Positions 1-7,285 of a stretch of DNA of 11,608 nt are shown piece after piece. Below the pieces are notes generated by a model. The model had not been told where the DNA came from. It was given only the letters and a program-made list of their open reading frames with translations, and did no database searches. A program made the position numbers and the translations under genes. How positions within the stretch are numbered: the first letter of the stretch is position 1; each line of letters begins with the position of its first letter. The DNA lies in contig DLRL01000047.1 of the NCBI GenBank assembly GCA_002501085.1, forward strand, positions 1 through 11,608. The letters run 5' to 3'. The stretch is from Gemmatimonadales bacterium UBA7889 (GTDB lineage: Bacteria; Gemmatimonadota; Gemmatimonadetes; Longimicrobiales; Gaopeijiaceae).

Positions 1-2
1 AC

Positions 3-602
3 GCTAACGGCCAAGAAACAACTGCTAATCTACAGCTCGGCTTCAAGTTCCATCCGAAAGGTTATGAACCGGAACGACGGAGTACGCTCCTGAATTTCGG
101 CAATGGCGAAATCGATTTACGGCCCATGCAGGATGGCCAAGAGGTCCACATTTTCCACACGCTGCAACAGAACATGAAAATCACAACCTTCGAACCACAT
201 ATGCACGCCGCAGGTGTAAGAATGTGCATGGAAGCGGTTTGGGGTGGACGGACTGAGACCCTAACGTGCGCAGGGTACGACCATAACTGGGTAAAGGTTT
301 ACAACTACGCAGAAGATGCCGCGCCTCTTTTACCGAGAGGCACCCTCCTGCATGTGACGGCCTATTTCGATACTACTGAAAACAACACGAATGTGGTTGA
401 CCCCAGGAATTGGGGTGGATTAGGGCACAGATCAATTGACAATATGGCAATTATGTTTGTCCCTGGACTCACGCTCAACGACGAGCAGTTTGCGGAAGAA
501 ATCGCAAAACGTCGGCTACGCCTCGGTTTAGCTAAGGGTGAGGGTATGCTCGGATGTCCGTTCTGTGGTTTCGAGCAACTGCCTGGAAATGACAGAAAAT
601 GA
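3..602 (+). CDS. Type II copper monooxygenase-like protein, C-terminal part (cut by left edge)
   Basis: The reading frame is open from the left edge, so this is the C-terminal 199 residues of a longer protein. It resembles the C-terminal domain of the copper type II ascorbate-dependent monooxygenases (the PHM/DBH group), which hydroxylate substrates with O2 at two copper sites. Visible are the HMH motif at residues 66-68 of the fragment, matching the two His ligands of the Cu-M site, and a Met at about residue 148 in the stretch DNMAIMF, in the place of the third ligand. Between them lie CAGYDHNW and a PRGT...YFDTTENN stretch typical of this domain. The N-terminal Cu-H domain lies outside the window. 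The extreme C-terminus carries a CPFC pair, which I do not recall as part of the family core. The stop overlaps the next start as ATGA, so the two genes are probably translationally coupled. The substrate is unknown; the family call is fairly sure, the enzymatic activity is inferred. Confidence 0.8.
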   Translation, partial: ANGQETTANLQLGFKFHPKGYEPERRSTLLNFGNGEIDLRPMQDGQEVHIFHTLQQNMKITTFEPHMHAAGVRMCMEAVWGGRTETLTCAGYDHNWVKVYNYAEDAAPLLPRGTLLHVTAYFDTTENNTNVVDPRNWGGLGHRSIDNMAIMFVPGLTLNDEQFAEEIAKRRLRLGLAKGEGMLGCPFCGFEQLPGNDRK

Positions 603-1480
603 AGAAAACCAACCTTATTCTAGCGCTAGTCGTGTCTACGGGATTCCCGCTCTCGGTAATCGCTCAATCACCGAGCAGTGGTCAGAACATCGCGCCCGTA
701 TACGAAGGATTCGAAACGAATCCAGACGGCTCGTTTAATTTGCTGTTCGGGTATTACAACCGGAACTGGGAAGAGCAGATCGACGTACCCGTTGGTCCGA
801 GGAACTATCTTGAGCCCGGAGGGCCAGACCGAGGGCAACCCGCCCATTTCTTTCCGCGACGTAACCAATTCGTCTTCCGGGTTCATGTTCCAGATGATTT
901 CGGAGATAAAGAGGTGGTATGGACCCTCACAACTAATGGTGTAACCGAGCGAGCATACGGAACCCTTCGGCCTGCATACGCAGTCGATGCCGTCGTCATG
1001 AGTGCCAACTTCGGTGCGGGAGGACAAACCGGATTCCGGCCCTCGCTGACCGGAAATCTCCCGCCCGAGCTTACGTTGGAGAGTGAGAAGATGATGACCG
1101 TGGAAATCGGGGAGCCAGTTACCCTGAGCGCGGTTGCGATTGATGATGGGAAGCCGGGCCGACAATCAATCTCGTCACGTTCTATCGGCCAAAGCCATTT
1201 CGTGCCTAACTCAGCCACTGGACTACGTCTTTCGTGGTTCAGATACAGGGGTCCCGGCGAAGTCACGTTTGACCCCGCTCAGACCAAGGTTTGGGAGGAC
1301 CGCAGAGACGGTGGGAATTCACCGTGGTCGACTGGTTGGCAAACGCCACCCATCCCACCGGACAACAGATGGACCGTGCAAGCAACGTTCAGTGAGCCAG
1401 GGACCTACGTGCTGAGGGCGCTCGCACATGACGGCGGGCTAATCAAATATGAGGACGTGACGGTGATTGTGCGGCGATAA
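599..1480 (+). CDS. Secreted protein of unknown function, coupled to the copper monooxygenase-like gene
   Basis: This 293-residue protein starts with a Sec signal peptide (MKK, then a hydrophobic stretch to about residue 20, likely cleavage after VIA at 22). The mature part is rich in Pro, Gly and aromatic residues. An N-terminal region (about 33-140) contains GYYNRNWEEQ, EPGGPDRGQP and a beta-rich FVFRVHVPDDFG...VVWTLTTNG stretch. A C-terminal region (about 165-293) looks like an immunoglobulin/PKD-type beta sandwich, with EIGEPVTLSAVAIDDG near its start and EPGTYVLRALAHDGG near its end. There are no obvious catalytic motifs. Proteins of this type are, from memory, common in environmental Gemmatimonadota and Acidobacteriota genomes but have no assigned function. 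Its ATG overlaps the upstream stop by 4 bases, so it is probably made with the monooxygenase-like protein and may work beside it in the periplasm or on the surface. The 43 bases between its stop and the converging gene show no clear terminator hairpin. Confidence 0.75.
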   Translation: MKKTNLILALVVSTGFPLSVIAQSPSSGQNIAPVYEGFETNPDGSFNLLFGYYNRNWEEQIDVPVGPRNYLEPGGPDRGQPAHFFPRRNQFVFRVHVPDDFGDKEVVWTLTTNGVTERAYGTLRPAYAVDAVVMSANFGAGGQTGFRPSLTGNLPPELTLESEKMMTVEIGEPVTLSAVAIDDGKPGRQSISSRSIGQSHFVPNSATGLRLSWFRYRGPGEVTFDPAQTKVWEDRRDGGNSPWSTGWQTPPIPPDNRWTVQATFSEPGTYVLRALAHDGGLIKYEDVTVIVRR

Positions 1481-1523
1481 CCCTAATAGGTCAGAATACT
1501 TCCCGAATCTCCTGTTGAGCAGC

Positions 1524-2357
1524 CTAGCGAACTTCGAAAAACGAGCTGTCAGCGCTGAACGCCGAGAAGATTCCGAGCGCGCCGTGAACATTCGATGGTG
1601 GCTCATTGAGGTCGCGTGAATCCTGCTGAAGCCCCCTATATAGGTCCACGTACTCTTCGTTCACCCGATACAGCTTCAAACGGTGTTGTCCATAGTGAGT
1701 CAACAGGGGCACCACTACCACTGAACTATCAGCTGCAGTGGGTTGCTGGATAAGCCTTGATGCGAAGCGTGAGAAGATCGCTGTAGTCGGCAGGATTTGC
1801 GGTGCCTCTTCTATATTGTCTATCACGATGAAATGAAGTTGGTCGCCTGTATTCGTCCAATTAGCTGTGATTCTCCTGTTCAGAAGACTCCCAGGACCCT
1901 GGCCACGCTGCGGAGGGAAAGTCGGAGCAATCAAGCTGTCAGCAGACAAACTCAGTCCGACGGGAGCCACAGGCACAACAGTTTCCGCTGTAGCGGTTCG
2001 ACCATTCACTGTGGCTTCAAGGCGGAACACGTCCCCAATTTGGATATCAAGGTCATCACCTGGATAGTGGTACCGGCCAGGCTCACCTGACGTGGACTGG
2101 AGATTAAAGCGTTCGGTTCCCCTAAGTATCGTGATCTCTGCATTGGATATCACCGGCGCTACCTCAGTTGAATCGGCGTCAATTGGTAGCACACCACTTA
2201 CTGTCACCCACTCGACCGGCTCATCCGCAAAAATAAATGCTTGAATGACAAATGTGTCCGGGTCGGGAGCCACAAACTCTAGATCCCCCTCACACCCTAT
2301 GAATCCTAGCAAACAAACAATCACGGCAAGCCAATTCCGCATCATCTTTTCCCTCAT
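1524..2357 (-). CDS. DUF4249-like outer-membrane lipoprotein, partner of the TonB receptor
   Basis: A 277-residue exported protein. Its N-terminus (MREKMMRNW, then a hydrophobic core, then FIGC) looks like a lipoprotein signal with the lipidated Cys at residue 22; Phe at the -3 position is atypical but tolerable. The next part, with VIQAFIFADEPVEWVTVSG, an AEITILRG strand, GRYHYPG and GDVFRLEATVNGRTATAETVVP, matches the strand pattern of DUF4249. I know that family mainly from Bacteroidota, where it sits beside TonB-dependent receptors with carboxypeptidase-like N-termini. Here it follows such a receptor with an ATGA overlap (2354-2357), so the two are coupled. An alternative ATG at 2345 has an AGGGAA Shine-Dalgarno-like sequence a few bases upstream and would give a shorter signal peptide. 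The role is inferred as a surface-exposed or periplasmic accessory to the receptor; the ligand is unknown. Confidence 0.7.
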   Translation of the reverse strand: MREKMMRNWLAVIVCLLGFIGCEGDLEFVAPDPDTFVIQAFIFADEPVEWVTVSGVLPIDADSTEVAPVISNAEITILRGTERFNLQSTSGEPGRYHYPGDDLDIQIGDVFRLEATVNGRTATAETVVPVAPVGLSLSADSLIAPTFPPQRGQGPGSLLNRRITANWTNTGDQLHFIVIDNIEEAPQILPTTAIFSRFASRLIQQPTAADSSVVVVPLLTHYGQHRLKLYRVNEEYVDLYRGLQQDSRDLNEPPSNVHGALGIFSAFSADSSFFEVR

Positions 2358-4804
2358 CGTAGGCCTATCCGAAGTCCAATACTCGGCGTAAATCCGAGTG
2401 TCTTAACATCCGTGACAATCATGGGGAGTTCGTCCAGATCGAACTGACGGTACCAGATGTTGTTCCGTCCATAGGCGTTAAAGAGTGACAAATTCAATTC
2501 ATAGAAAAACCGATCACTCTCGAAACGCCTCGTAGCTGCTACGTCCAAACGATGATACGCTGGCAGCCGCTGGCCATTCTTTTCACCAACGTGGATATAG
2601 GAAAGTAAACGCCCATCCAAGAGCTCTATCGGATACTGTGCTTCTGGGATCGTATAGGGCCTTCCCGACCCGTAAACCCAAGTGCCAGACAGCGTCCACA
2701 GGCCCGCTTGATAGCTAGCCACGGTCTTGAACTCGTGCTGTTGATCGTGACTGGCTGGGAAAGGGTTCCCGTCATTGAAGGCCTCGAGTTCGTAATCGAT
2801 ATCAGCAAGTGTGTACCCGATCCATCCAGTCAGACGACCTTGCTTTTTCTGAGCTAGAAACTCGATGCCCCGTGCCTCACCCGTGCCGCTGAAGAATAAA
2901 TCTCTTAGCGCTTGCCCGGGCCTGCGTCTGGACCTGGTAGAGAACTGAGAAACGCCGGTGAGATCCTTTTCGTAGGCCTCAACATCAAAGAGATAGTCAT
3001 CGTCTTCCCAACTCGCCCCCACGATTCGGTGCTCTGCAAACAACGGATCCAGGCGCTCCCCAGCAAGCACCCAAAAATCTCGGCTCCCCTCAAGAACATC
3101 CTCATTCTCAATCCGTTTCACAAACTGGTAGTAGCGACCCCATGCTCCCTTTAGGCTAACGAGATCTGTAAGCTTGAAGTGAATTGAGGTACGAGGTTCC
3201 CAATACAGGCTCTCTGTTCGATCATAGGACGAAGCTCGAACTCCAACTGTTACGTCGAACCGGTCAGAAGGCAGCCAACGATGTTGTGCGTACCCAGACG
3301 TGAGAGCTCCCGTGCCCCCAAGGTCTAATCCGCCACGAACTGAATCTCCCTGAAGTCGCTGGAAGCTGTACGCCACTTCGGTATCGGTAAATTGGAAGCC
3401 AACCCCTATGTCGGACGCCTGAAATGGGCGCCAAGTGTTGTCTAGCCTAACGGTAAAATCAGTGACCTCATTATCCTCACGGAAACCCCTAGCGAACCGG
3501 GTAGATTCCACGTCGAGCGCAGCTTCACTGAAGTATTCAGAATAAGCGACAAGCACATCGCTCGTGAAGCGACTACCCCAAGCACGTGACCAGCGACCAC
3601 TGGCCCCTCGGTTGCCCCAGTCAGAGACATCCACCCGATCCGGGGTGAGCCTTGTCTGACCATTGGGGGTTGTGATCTCACTGCCCAGGGACGACTCATC
3701 CAACTTGTCTTCACCAGCGTATACCGAGAGCGCAACAACGTCGGAGTCAGTCGGTGAGTAACTCAGCTTTGAGTTCAGGTCGTAGAAAAAGAAATCAGGC
3801 TGAATCGTCTGCTGCTGAAAGTTGCCAAACCCACGGCCACCGGGACCGCCACCTCGCCCACCTTGAGAAGTCGGTTGAGGCTCCTCTTCTTCCTCACCTT
3901 CAAGCGTGTTGAAGATGCTATTGTAGAGTCCGGTCCGGATGACATCAGTATAGGAGCGCCGAGCCGATACGAGCCATGAGCCCTTCCCCCCGAGAGGCAC
4001 TTCTGTAACTGCACGGGCACTCAAGAGATTCATGCCCGCTGACATGTTGAATTTTTCGTTGTCTCCAGCCTTACCGATCATATCAACGACACTAGACGTA
4101 CGACCACCGTACCGGGCAGGAAATCCACCTTTGAACAAACGGACATCCTTGATTGCATCAGCATTAAATGCGCTGAAGACACCAAAAAAGTGGTCGACAT
4201 GGTAGACAGTCATACCATCGAGAAGTACAAGATTCTCGTCGGGTGTCCCTCCACGAATGAAGAGTCCCGAACTTGCATCATTGGTCCCGCTCACTCCTGG
4301 GAGAAGTTGCAGGGTTCTAAAGATGTCGGTTTCTCCGAGCGAAGGCAGCGTAGCAAGCTTTCGAGGAGAAAGCTTGATAACACTGATCTCGCCCGTCGGC
4401 TGAATGATGTCGGTACTCGTCTCGACCGTAACTCCCTCTAGCTCAAAAGCATCTGGCTTCATGAGAATGGAGAGAGGAATTGCTGAGTCTCCAGTGATCT
4501 CCAATTCAAGAGGTAGGTACCCCAGGTACTCTACCCGCAGAATGTGTTCTCCGGTGGGGACGTTCACTAGCGTAAAGCGCCCAAACTCATCAGTGAGTGT
4601 TCTGAAGCGTTCTCCCACCAATATGACTGCCGCATTCGGGAGCGTCTCGTTGTTCAGAGAATCCCGGACGATTCCTGTTACGTCACCCGCTTGAGCCAAC
4701 AACGTGCTTGGGGGAGCATTCAGGCCCAACCCAAGACACAGAACACCCAACCACATGAGGGTGCGTCTACGATTCTGGGGACACAGCTTATGCACAAAGA
4801 CCAA
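2354..4804 (-). CDS. TonB-dependent outer-membrane receptor with carboxypeptidase-like N-terminal domain
   Basis: An 816-residue receptor. It starts at TTG with an atypical signal peptide (NRRR, then a hydrophobic core, then AQA at 37-39). Residues about 40-117 are a carboxypeptidase regulatory-like beta sandwich (GDVTGIVRDSLNNETLPNA, TDEFGRFTLVNVPTGEH, LRVEYLGY). The EGVTVET stretch at about 123-129 is where a TonB-box-like segment would fall. The plug follows to about 250, with LQLLPGV, GLFIRGGTPDENLVLLDG and FKGGFPARYGGR, all typical. The rest is the barrel. A loop at about 302-332 is a run of Glu followed by Gly/Arg-rich sequence. The last strand ends in GLRIGLR, lacking the C-terminal aromatic residue usual for barrel assembly. 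Family members import siderophores, glycans, peptides or other large ligands using TonB energy; the substrate here cannot be told. The closest internal ATG (Met17) has no Shine-Dalgarno, while the TTG has a strong one. The gene is coupled to the DUF4249-like lipoprotein. Confidence 0.93.
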   Translation of the reverse strand: MVFVHKLCPQNRRRTLMWLGVLCLGLGLNAPPSTLLAQAGDVTGIVRDSLNNETLPNAAVILVGERFRTLTDEFGRFTLVNVPTGEHILRVEYLGYLPLELEITGDSAIPLSILMKPDAFELEGVTVETSTDIIQPTGEISVIKLSPRKLATLPSLGETDIFRTLQLLPGVSGTNDASSGLFIRGGTPDENLVLLDGMTVYHVDHFFGVFSAFNADAIKDVRLFKGGFPARYGGRTSSVVDMIGKAGDNEKFNMSAGMNLLSARAVTEVPLGGKGSWLVSARRSYTDVIRTGLYNSIFNTLEGEEEEEPQPTSQGGRGGGPGGRGFGNFQQQTIQPDFFFYDLNSKLSYSPTDSDVVALSVYAGEDKLDESSLGSEITTPNGQTRLTPDRVDVSDWGNRGASGRWSRAWGSRFTSDVLVAYSEYFSEAALDVESTRFARGFREDNEVTDFTVRLDNTWRPFQASDIGVGFQFTDTEVAYSFQRLQGDSVRGGLDLGGTGALTSGYAQHRWLPSDRFDVTVGVRASSYDRTESLYWEPRTSIHFKLTDLVSLKGAWGRYYQFVKRIENEDVLEGSRDFWVLAGERLDPLFAEHRIVGASWEDDDYLFDVEAYEKDLTGVSQFSTRSRRRPGQALRDLFFSGTGEARGIEFLAQKKQGRLTGWIGYTLADIDYELEAFNDGNPFPASHDQQHEFKTVASYQAGLWTLSGTWVYGSGRPYTIPEAQYPIELLDGRLLSYIHVGEKNGQRLPAYHRLDVAATRRFESDRFFYELNLSLFNAYGRNNIWYRQFDLDELPMIVTDVKTLGFTPSIGLRIGLR

Positions 4805-4810
4805 TCTCAG

Positions 4811-4816
4811 CCCTCC
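4811..4816 (-). promoter_or_regulatory. Ribosome binding site that fixes the TTG start of the TonB receptor
   Basis: On the minus strand GGAGGG lies 6 bases before the TTG at 4804-4802. No comparable Shine-Dalgarno precedes the first in-frame ATG (codon 17), so the TTG is the better start. Confidence 0.7.
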
Positions 4817-4822
4817 ATACTT

Positions 4823-4849
4823 GAACTCTTGATTCTACTACGAGAGTTC
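4823..4849. repeat. Inverted repeat in the leader of the TonB receptor gene
   Basis: GAACTCT at 4823-4829 and AGAGTTC at 4843-4849 are exact 7-base inverted arms separated by 13 bases, so their centres are 20 bases (about two helical turns) apart. The element lies just upstream of the receptor's ribosome binding site. It could be an operator or an mRNA hairpin; with 7-base arms, chance is also possible. Confidence 0.4.
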
Positions 4850-4922
4850 CGGAGACTATCATTCGTTAAGGAGCAGCAATCCTTGTACGGACACCAAGCC
4901 GTTCCAGTCGCCTGAGTTGCGA

Positions 4923-6056
4923 CTATGCCTGAGAGGCATTCCAGGCCTGAAGGATTTCTCTTTCTCGCTCCCGGCTCCAACCAAAACCTCGGTTCTCCCT
5001 TTCCTCCGCCGGCCTAGTCTTGTCCCACTCCAACGTGTCGCGTGCTGTCACAGAAAGTGGTCTGAAAGTCAGACCTGCGTCGACAGCCTTCTCATAGGTA
5101 ACAAACATCAAGGCATCGCCAGGGATCCAAGCTGGAAGATCGCTCCACGGGGCTACCCCATGACTTTCCAAAAAATCTTCCGGAACCCACGTCAATTCGA
5201 ATGGGGTTGATGCCACAGTCCCGATTTGTTCGAGCATTTCGCCCATCGTGAGCCTGTAACCAGGCCCGACACCGTGGAAATCTCCGGTAGTACCATTCTC
5301 AGCAAGACGTACAATCCACTCGGTTAGATCCCGCTGATCAATGATTTGGTTTGCATGTAGGGGGTTTCCGGGTGCAAGCACTTCCCCTCCCTCATCAATA
5401 CGCACCGGCCAGTAGGTGAACCGATCAGTTTGATCTCCCGGGCCCACGATGAGGCCGGGTCGGACAACAGTAGCGCGTCCTGGGAACGCTGCATGCACGA
5501 CATCCTCACTTAATGTCTTCATCAACCCATAGGGTGCGTCGTCGCCGTCTGTCCAACCTTCTGGGGGAGAGATTCTGGTGAAGCTTTCATCAACGATCGG
5601 CTCCATCACGATACGATCCTTGTACTCCCAACCGAAGCCCTCGATTTCATACGCAGAGATCGAAGACACGAACACGTAGTGATCGGTCGCATCTTGCAGG
5701 AGTTCTGTGCTTTTCTGTACCCAGCGATAGTCCTGGGCATTGTTGTCCAAAACAACGTCCCAGGTCCTGCCTTCCAAAGCAGTGTGGTCATCATTCCGAT
5801 CACCGATTAGGTGCTCGACACCCGCTGGTAGTTCAGTGTCACTGCGACCTCGCGTGAAGATACTGACCTCGTGTCCTCGCTCTAGGGCATAGCGAACCGT
5901 GTGGGGTCCAATAAATCCTGTCCCACCAAGAATCAGCAGGCGCTTGGGATTAAGGCCATTGCTTTCTGTATTCGGCGTACATGCTGCTGGACCCATAAGT
6001 GCTAAACCGGCACCAGTTGCAGCGCTGATTCGAAGCCAATCACGTCGGTTTACCAT
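4923..6056 (-). CDS. Tat-exported NAD(P)-dependent extended SDR (epimerase/dehydratase family)
   Basis: A 377-residue protein starting at ATG 6056. A longer TTG start at 6089 is possible, but it would put 11 residues ahead of the Tat motif. The N-terminus MVNRRDWLRIS plus a hydrophobic stretch is a twin-arginine signal (Arg 4 and 5). A Cys at residue 26 follows PAA and might be a weak lipobox. The Rossmann nucleotide site GGTGFIG is at 44-50, the VSSIS stretch with the catalytic Ser at about 130-134, and the catalytic YxxxK (YGLMK) at 176-180. NNAQD near 105-109 and RPGLIVGPGDQTDR near 199-212 also fit the extended SDR family. These enzymes epimerise, dehydrate or reduce sugar nucleotides or other alcohols/ketones. 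Tat export fits a protein folded with its NAD(P) before crossing the membrane. The substrate is not predictable. The gene sits 98 bases from the Bax inhibitor gene upstream and 118 bases before the receptor. Confidence 0.88.
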   Translation of the reverse strand: MVNRRDWLRISAATGAGLALMGPAACTPNTESNGLNPKRLLILGGTGFIGPHTVRYALERGHEVSIFTRGRSDTELPAGVEHLIGDRNDDHTALEGRTWDVVLDNNAQDYRWVQKSTELLQDATDHYVFVSSISAYEIEGFGWEYKDRIVMEPIVDESFTRISPPEGWTDGDDAPYGLMKTLSEDVVHAAFPGRATVVRPGLIVGPGDQTDRFTYWPVRIDEGGEVLAPGNPLHANQIIDQRDLTEWIVRLAENGTTGDFHGVGPGYRLTMGEMLEQIGTVASTPFELTWVPEDFLESHGVAPWSDLPAWIPGDALMFVTYEKAVDAGLTFRPLSVTARDTLEWDKTRPAEERENRGFGWSREREREILQAWNASQA

Positions 6057-6120
6057 GGTATGCTCTCGTAACAGGGATTCCCTACTCAAGACAAGTTATC
6101 CTGTCCGTGTGTTGGAAACG

Positions 6121-6153
6121 ACAGGGGCCCATATACGGAGGGCCAAGCCCTGT
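6121..6153 (-). terminator. Possible hairpin terminator after the Bax inhibitor-1 gene
   Basis: Just past the stop codon the minus strand can form ACAGG + GGCCC paired with GGGCC + CCTGT, with a 4-base bulge on one side and a 9-base loop. The following bases (CGTTTCC) hold only three T, so it is a weak candidate for an intrinsic terminator; it could also be an mRNA end-protecting hairpin. Confidence 0.35.
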
Positions 6154-6155
6154 GC

Positions 6156-6848
6156 CTACTTCTTCCGCCCCATGATCCTCAAGATCCTTAGGAACAGATT
6201 GATGATGTCCATGTAAAGGGCGGCAGCACTGTCTACGGCGTTGTCCAGCGTATATGGGATCTTGTTGGCGCGGGCCCAGTCATAGCCGATGTATCCACAA
6301 AATATCCCCGCCACAATCCAGTCAATCACGCCATGGTGGATCCCGAAGATGAAGATCTCCACCACTTCCACCACGATCACTGCCAGCAATGCTAACGTCA
6401 GGGCTCCTGCGATCTTCTCGAAGAAACTCGGAAATATCGAACCCAGCGTCATCATCAGCATAGTCACCAAAGCCGTGACCCGGATCGCCGCTTGCACAAG
6501 TTCTGGGTCGTACTGGTGGACGACGAGATTGACGATCAGCCCAAACGGCACCACAACCATATTGTAGCCGACGAAGCTTACGAGTGGGTTAGAGGAGGTG
6601 TTGAAGAGGTAGATACCGGCGAGACAGGAAGCGAAGTACCCGCCAAAGAAGACCCATGGGTTGATCCCCGCGATCACCTGCGGGTCAATGGTTTGCACCA
6701 TGATGTAATTGACCCCGAACCCATATAGGAGTACGAGCCCAATCATCAGGTTGTAAATCTGAGGGCTGATCGTCGACTCGCCTGTGTCCGTGCGATCAAA
6801 GACCGAGGTTTCTAGCGGATTCAGTCTTTGGGATTTAGATCGCGCCAT
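6156..6848 (-). CDS. Bax inhibitor-1 family (YetJ/YccA-like) multi-pass membrane protein
   Basis: A 230-residue protein with a polar N-terminus (about 1-30), then six to seven hydrophobic helices at roughly 32-52, 63-83, 88-110, 118-138, 146-170, 173-190 and a final amphipathic one at 212-226. The C-terminal block, with GYIGYDWARA followed by DSAAALYMDIINLFLRILRIMG, is characteristic of the BI-1 (TMBIM) family. Two acidic residues, Asp190 and Asp214, are 24 apart, the same spacing as the two aspartates forming the pH-sensitive pair in Bacillus YetJ (171 and 195), so the calcium-leak machinery seems intact. Bacterial members are inner-membrane proteins tied to ion leak, protease interaction or stress. 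I chose the second of two tandem ATGs because AGGA lies 6 bases before it; the first would add one residue. It follows the MORN-like gene by about 41 bases, so it probably shares that transcript. Confidence 0.92.
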   Translation of the reverse strand: MARSKSQRLNPLETSVFDRTDTGESTISPQIYNLMIGLVLLYGFGVNYIMVQTIDPQVIAGINPWVFFGGYFASCLAGIYLFNTSSNPLVSFVGYNMVVVPFGLIVNLVVHQYDPELVQAAIRVTALVTMLMMTLGSIFPSFFEKIAGALTLALLAVIVVEVVEIFIFGIHHGVIDWIVAGIFCGYIGYDWARANKIPYTLDNAVDSAAALYMDIINLFLRILRIMGRKK

Positions 6849-6889
6849 CATGCGTCCTAGATCTCAGAGGTGGGGATACCATGGTGAGG

Positions 6890-7261
6890 CTAATTCCTGT
6901 CTTCGAAACTGGATGGACAGGGCGGGTAGGCGGCCAATGTGCCATCCTCGAACCAGTCACCGCACTTTTCTCCCATATGGAAAGTGCCCTTCTGCCTATA
7001 CCGCCCGTCTTCATAGAACCACTCATACGCGCCGTGAGGCAGACCATCTCGTAGTGTTGCTCGAAGCTGAATTTTTGCTTCCGTACCCTCAAATAACCTG
7101 TAGACAGGTCCGTTGTAGGGATTCAAGGAACTTGATTCCAGAAATAACCCACCCGACTGAATCATCTCATCTAGATTCCGTCCCTCTAATTCCTGAGCCA
7201 TCCCATCTGGAGGCTGGCAAAGCAGAACGACAATTAGAGGTAATGCGACTGAGAATCTCAT
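6890..7261 (-). CDS. Small secreted MORN-like protein, first paralogue
   Basis: A 123-residue protein with a Sec signal peptide (MRFSVALPLIVVLL..., likely cleavage after MA at 21-22). The mature part contains PYNGPVYR at 49-56 and then two repeat-like units, LRATLRDGLPHGAYEWFYEDG and YRQKGTFHMGEKCGDWFEDG, of the kind seen in MORN/YwqK-type repeats. It ends in AYPPCP. Cys100 and Cys115 could form a disulfide in the periplasm. It is a clear paralogue of the protein at 9679-10023: both share the PYxGPV, LxATLRxG, HGxYE, KGxF, GExCGxW and YPPCP blocks and the same Cys spacing. It starts 24 bases after the protease gene, with AGGA about 8 bases before ATG. MORN-like repeats bind lipids or proteins in known cases, but no function is assigned to this short secreted type. 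Confidence 0.8.
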   Translation of the reverse strand: MRFSVALPLIVVLLCQPPDGMAQELEGRNLDEMIQSGGLFLESSSLNPYNGPVYRLFEGTEAKIQLRATLRDGLPHGAYEWFYEDGRYRQKGTFHMGEKCGDWFEDGTLAAYPPCPSSFEDRN

Positions 7262-7285
7262 CAGATAGTTCCTGCCCTTAGGAGT

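Noticed and set aside
668..1266. Minus-strand open frames of 165 and 127 codons inside the secreted-protein gene
   Set aside because: They overlap a plus-strand gene with signal peptide and coupled start, and their translations lack domain or signal features.
1481..1523. Bidirectional terminator in the convergent gap
   Set aside because: No inverted repeat of useful length could be found in these 43 bases.
4869..4885. AAGGA...TCCTT hairpin between the SDR and receptor genes as a terminator
   Set aside because: Five-base stem with a seven-base loop and no T-tract; too weak.
4691..5210. Plus-strand open frames at the receptor/SDR junction
   Set aside because: They lie opposite the receptor and SDR genes, with no ribosome binding site or recognisable protein features.
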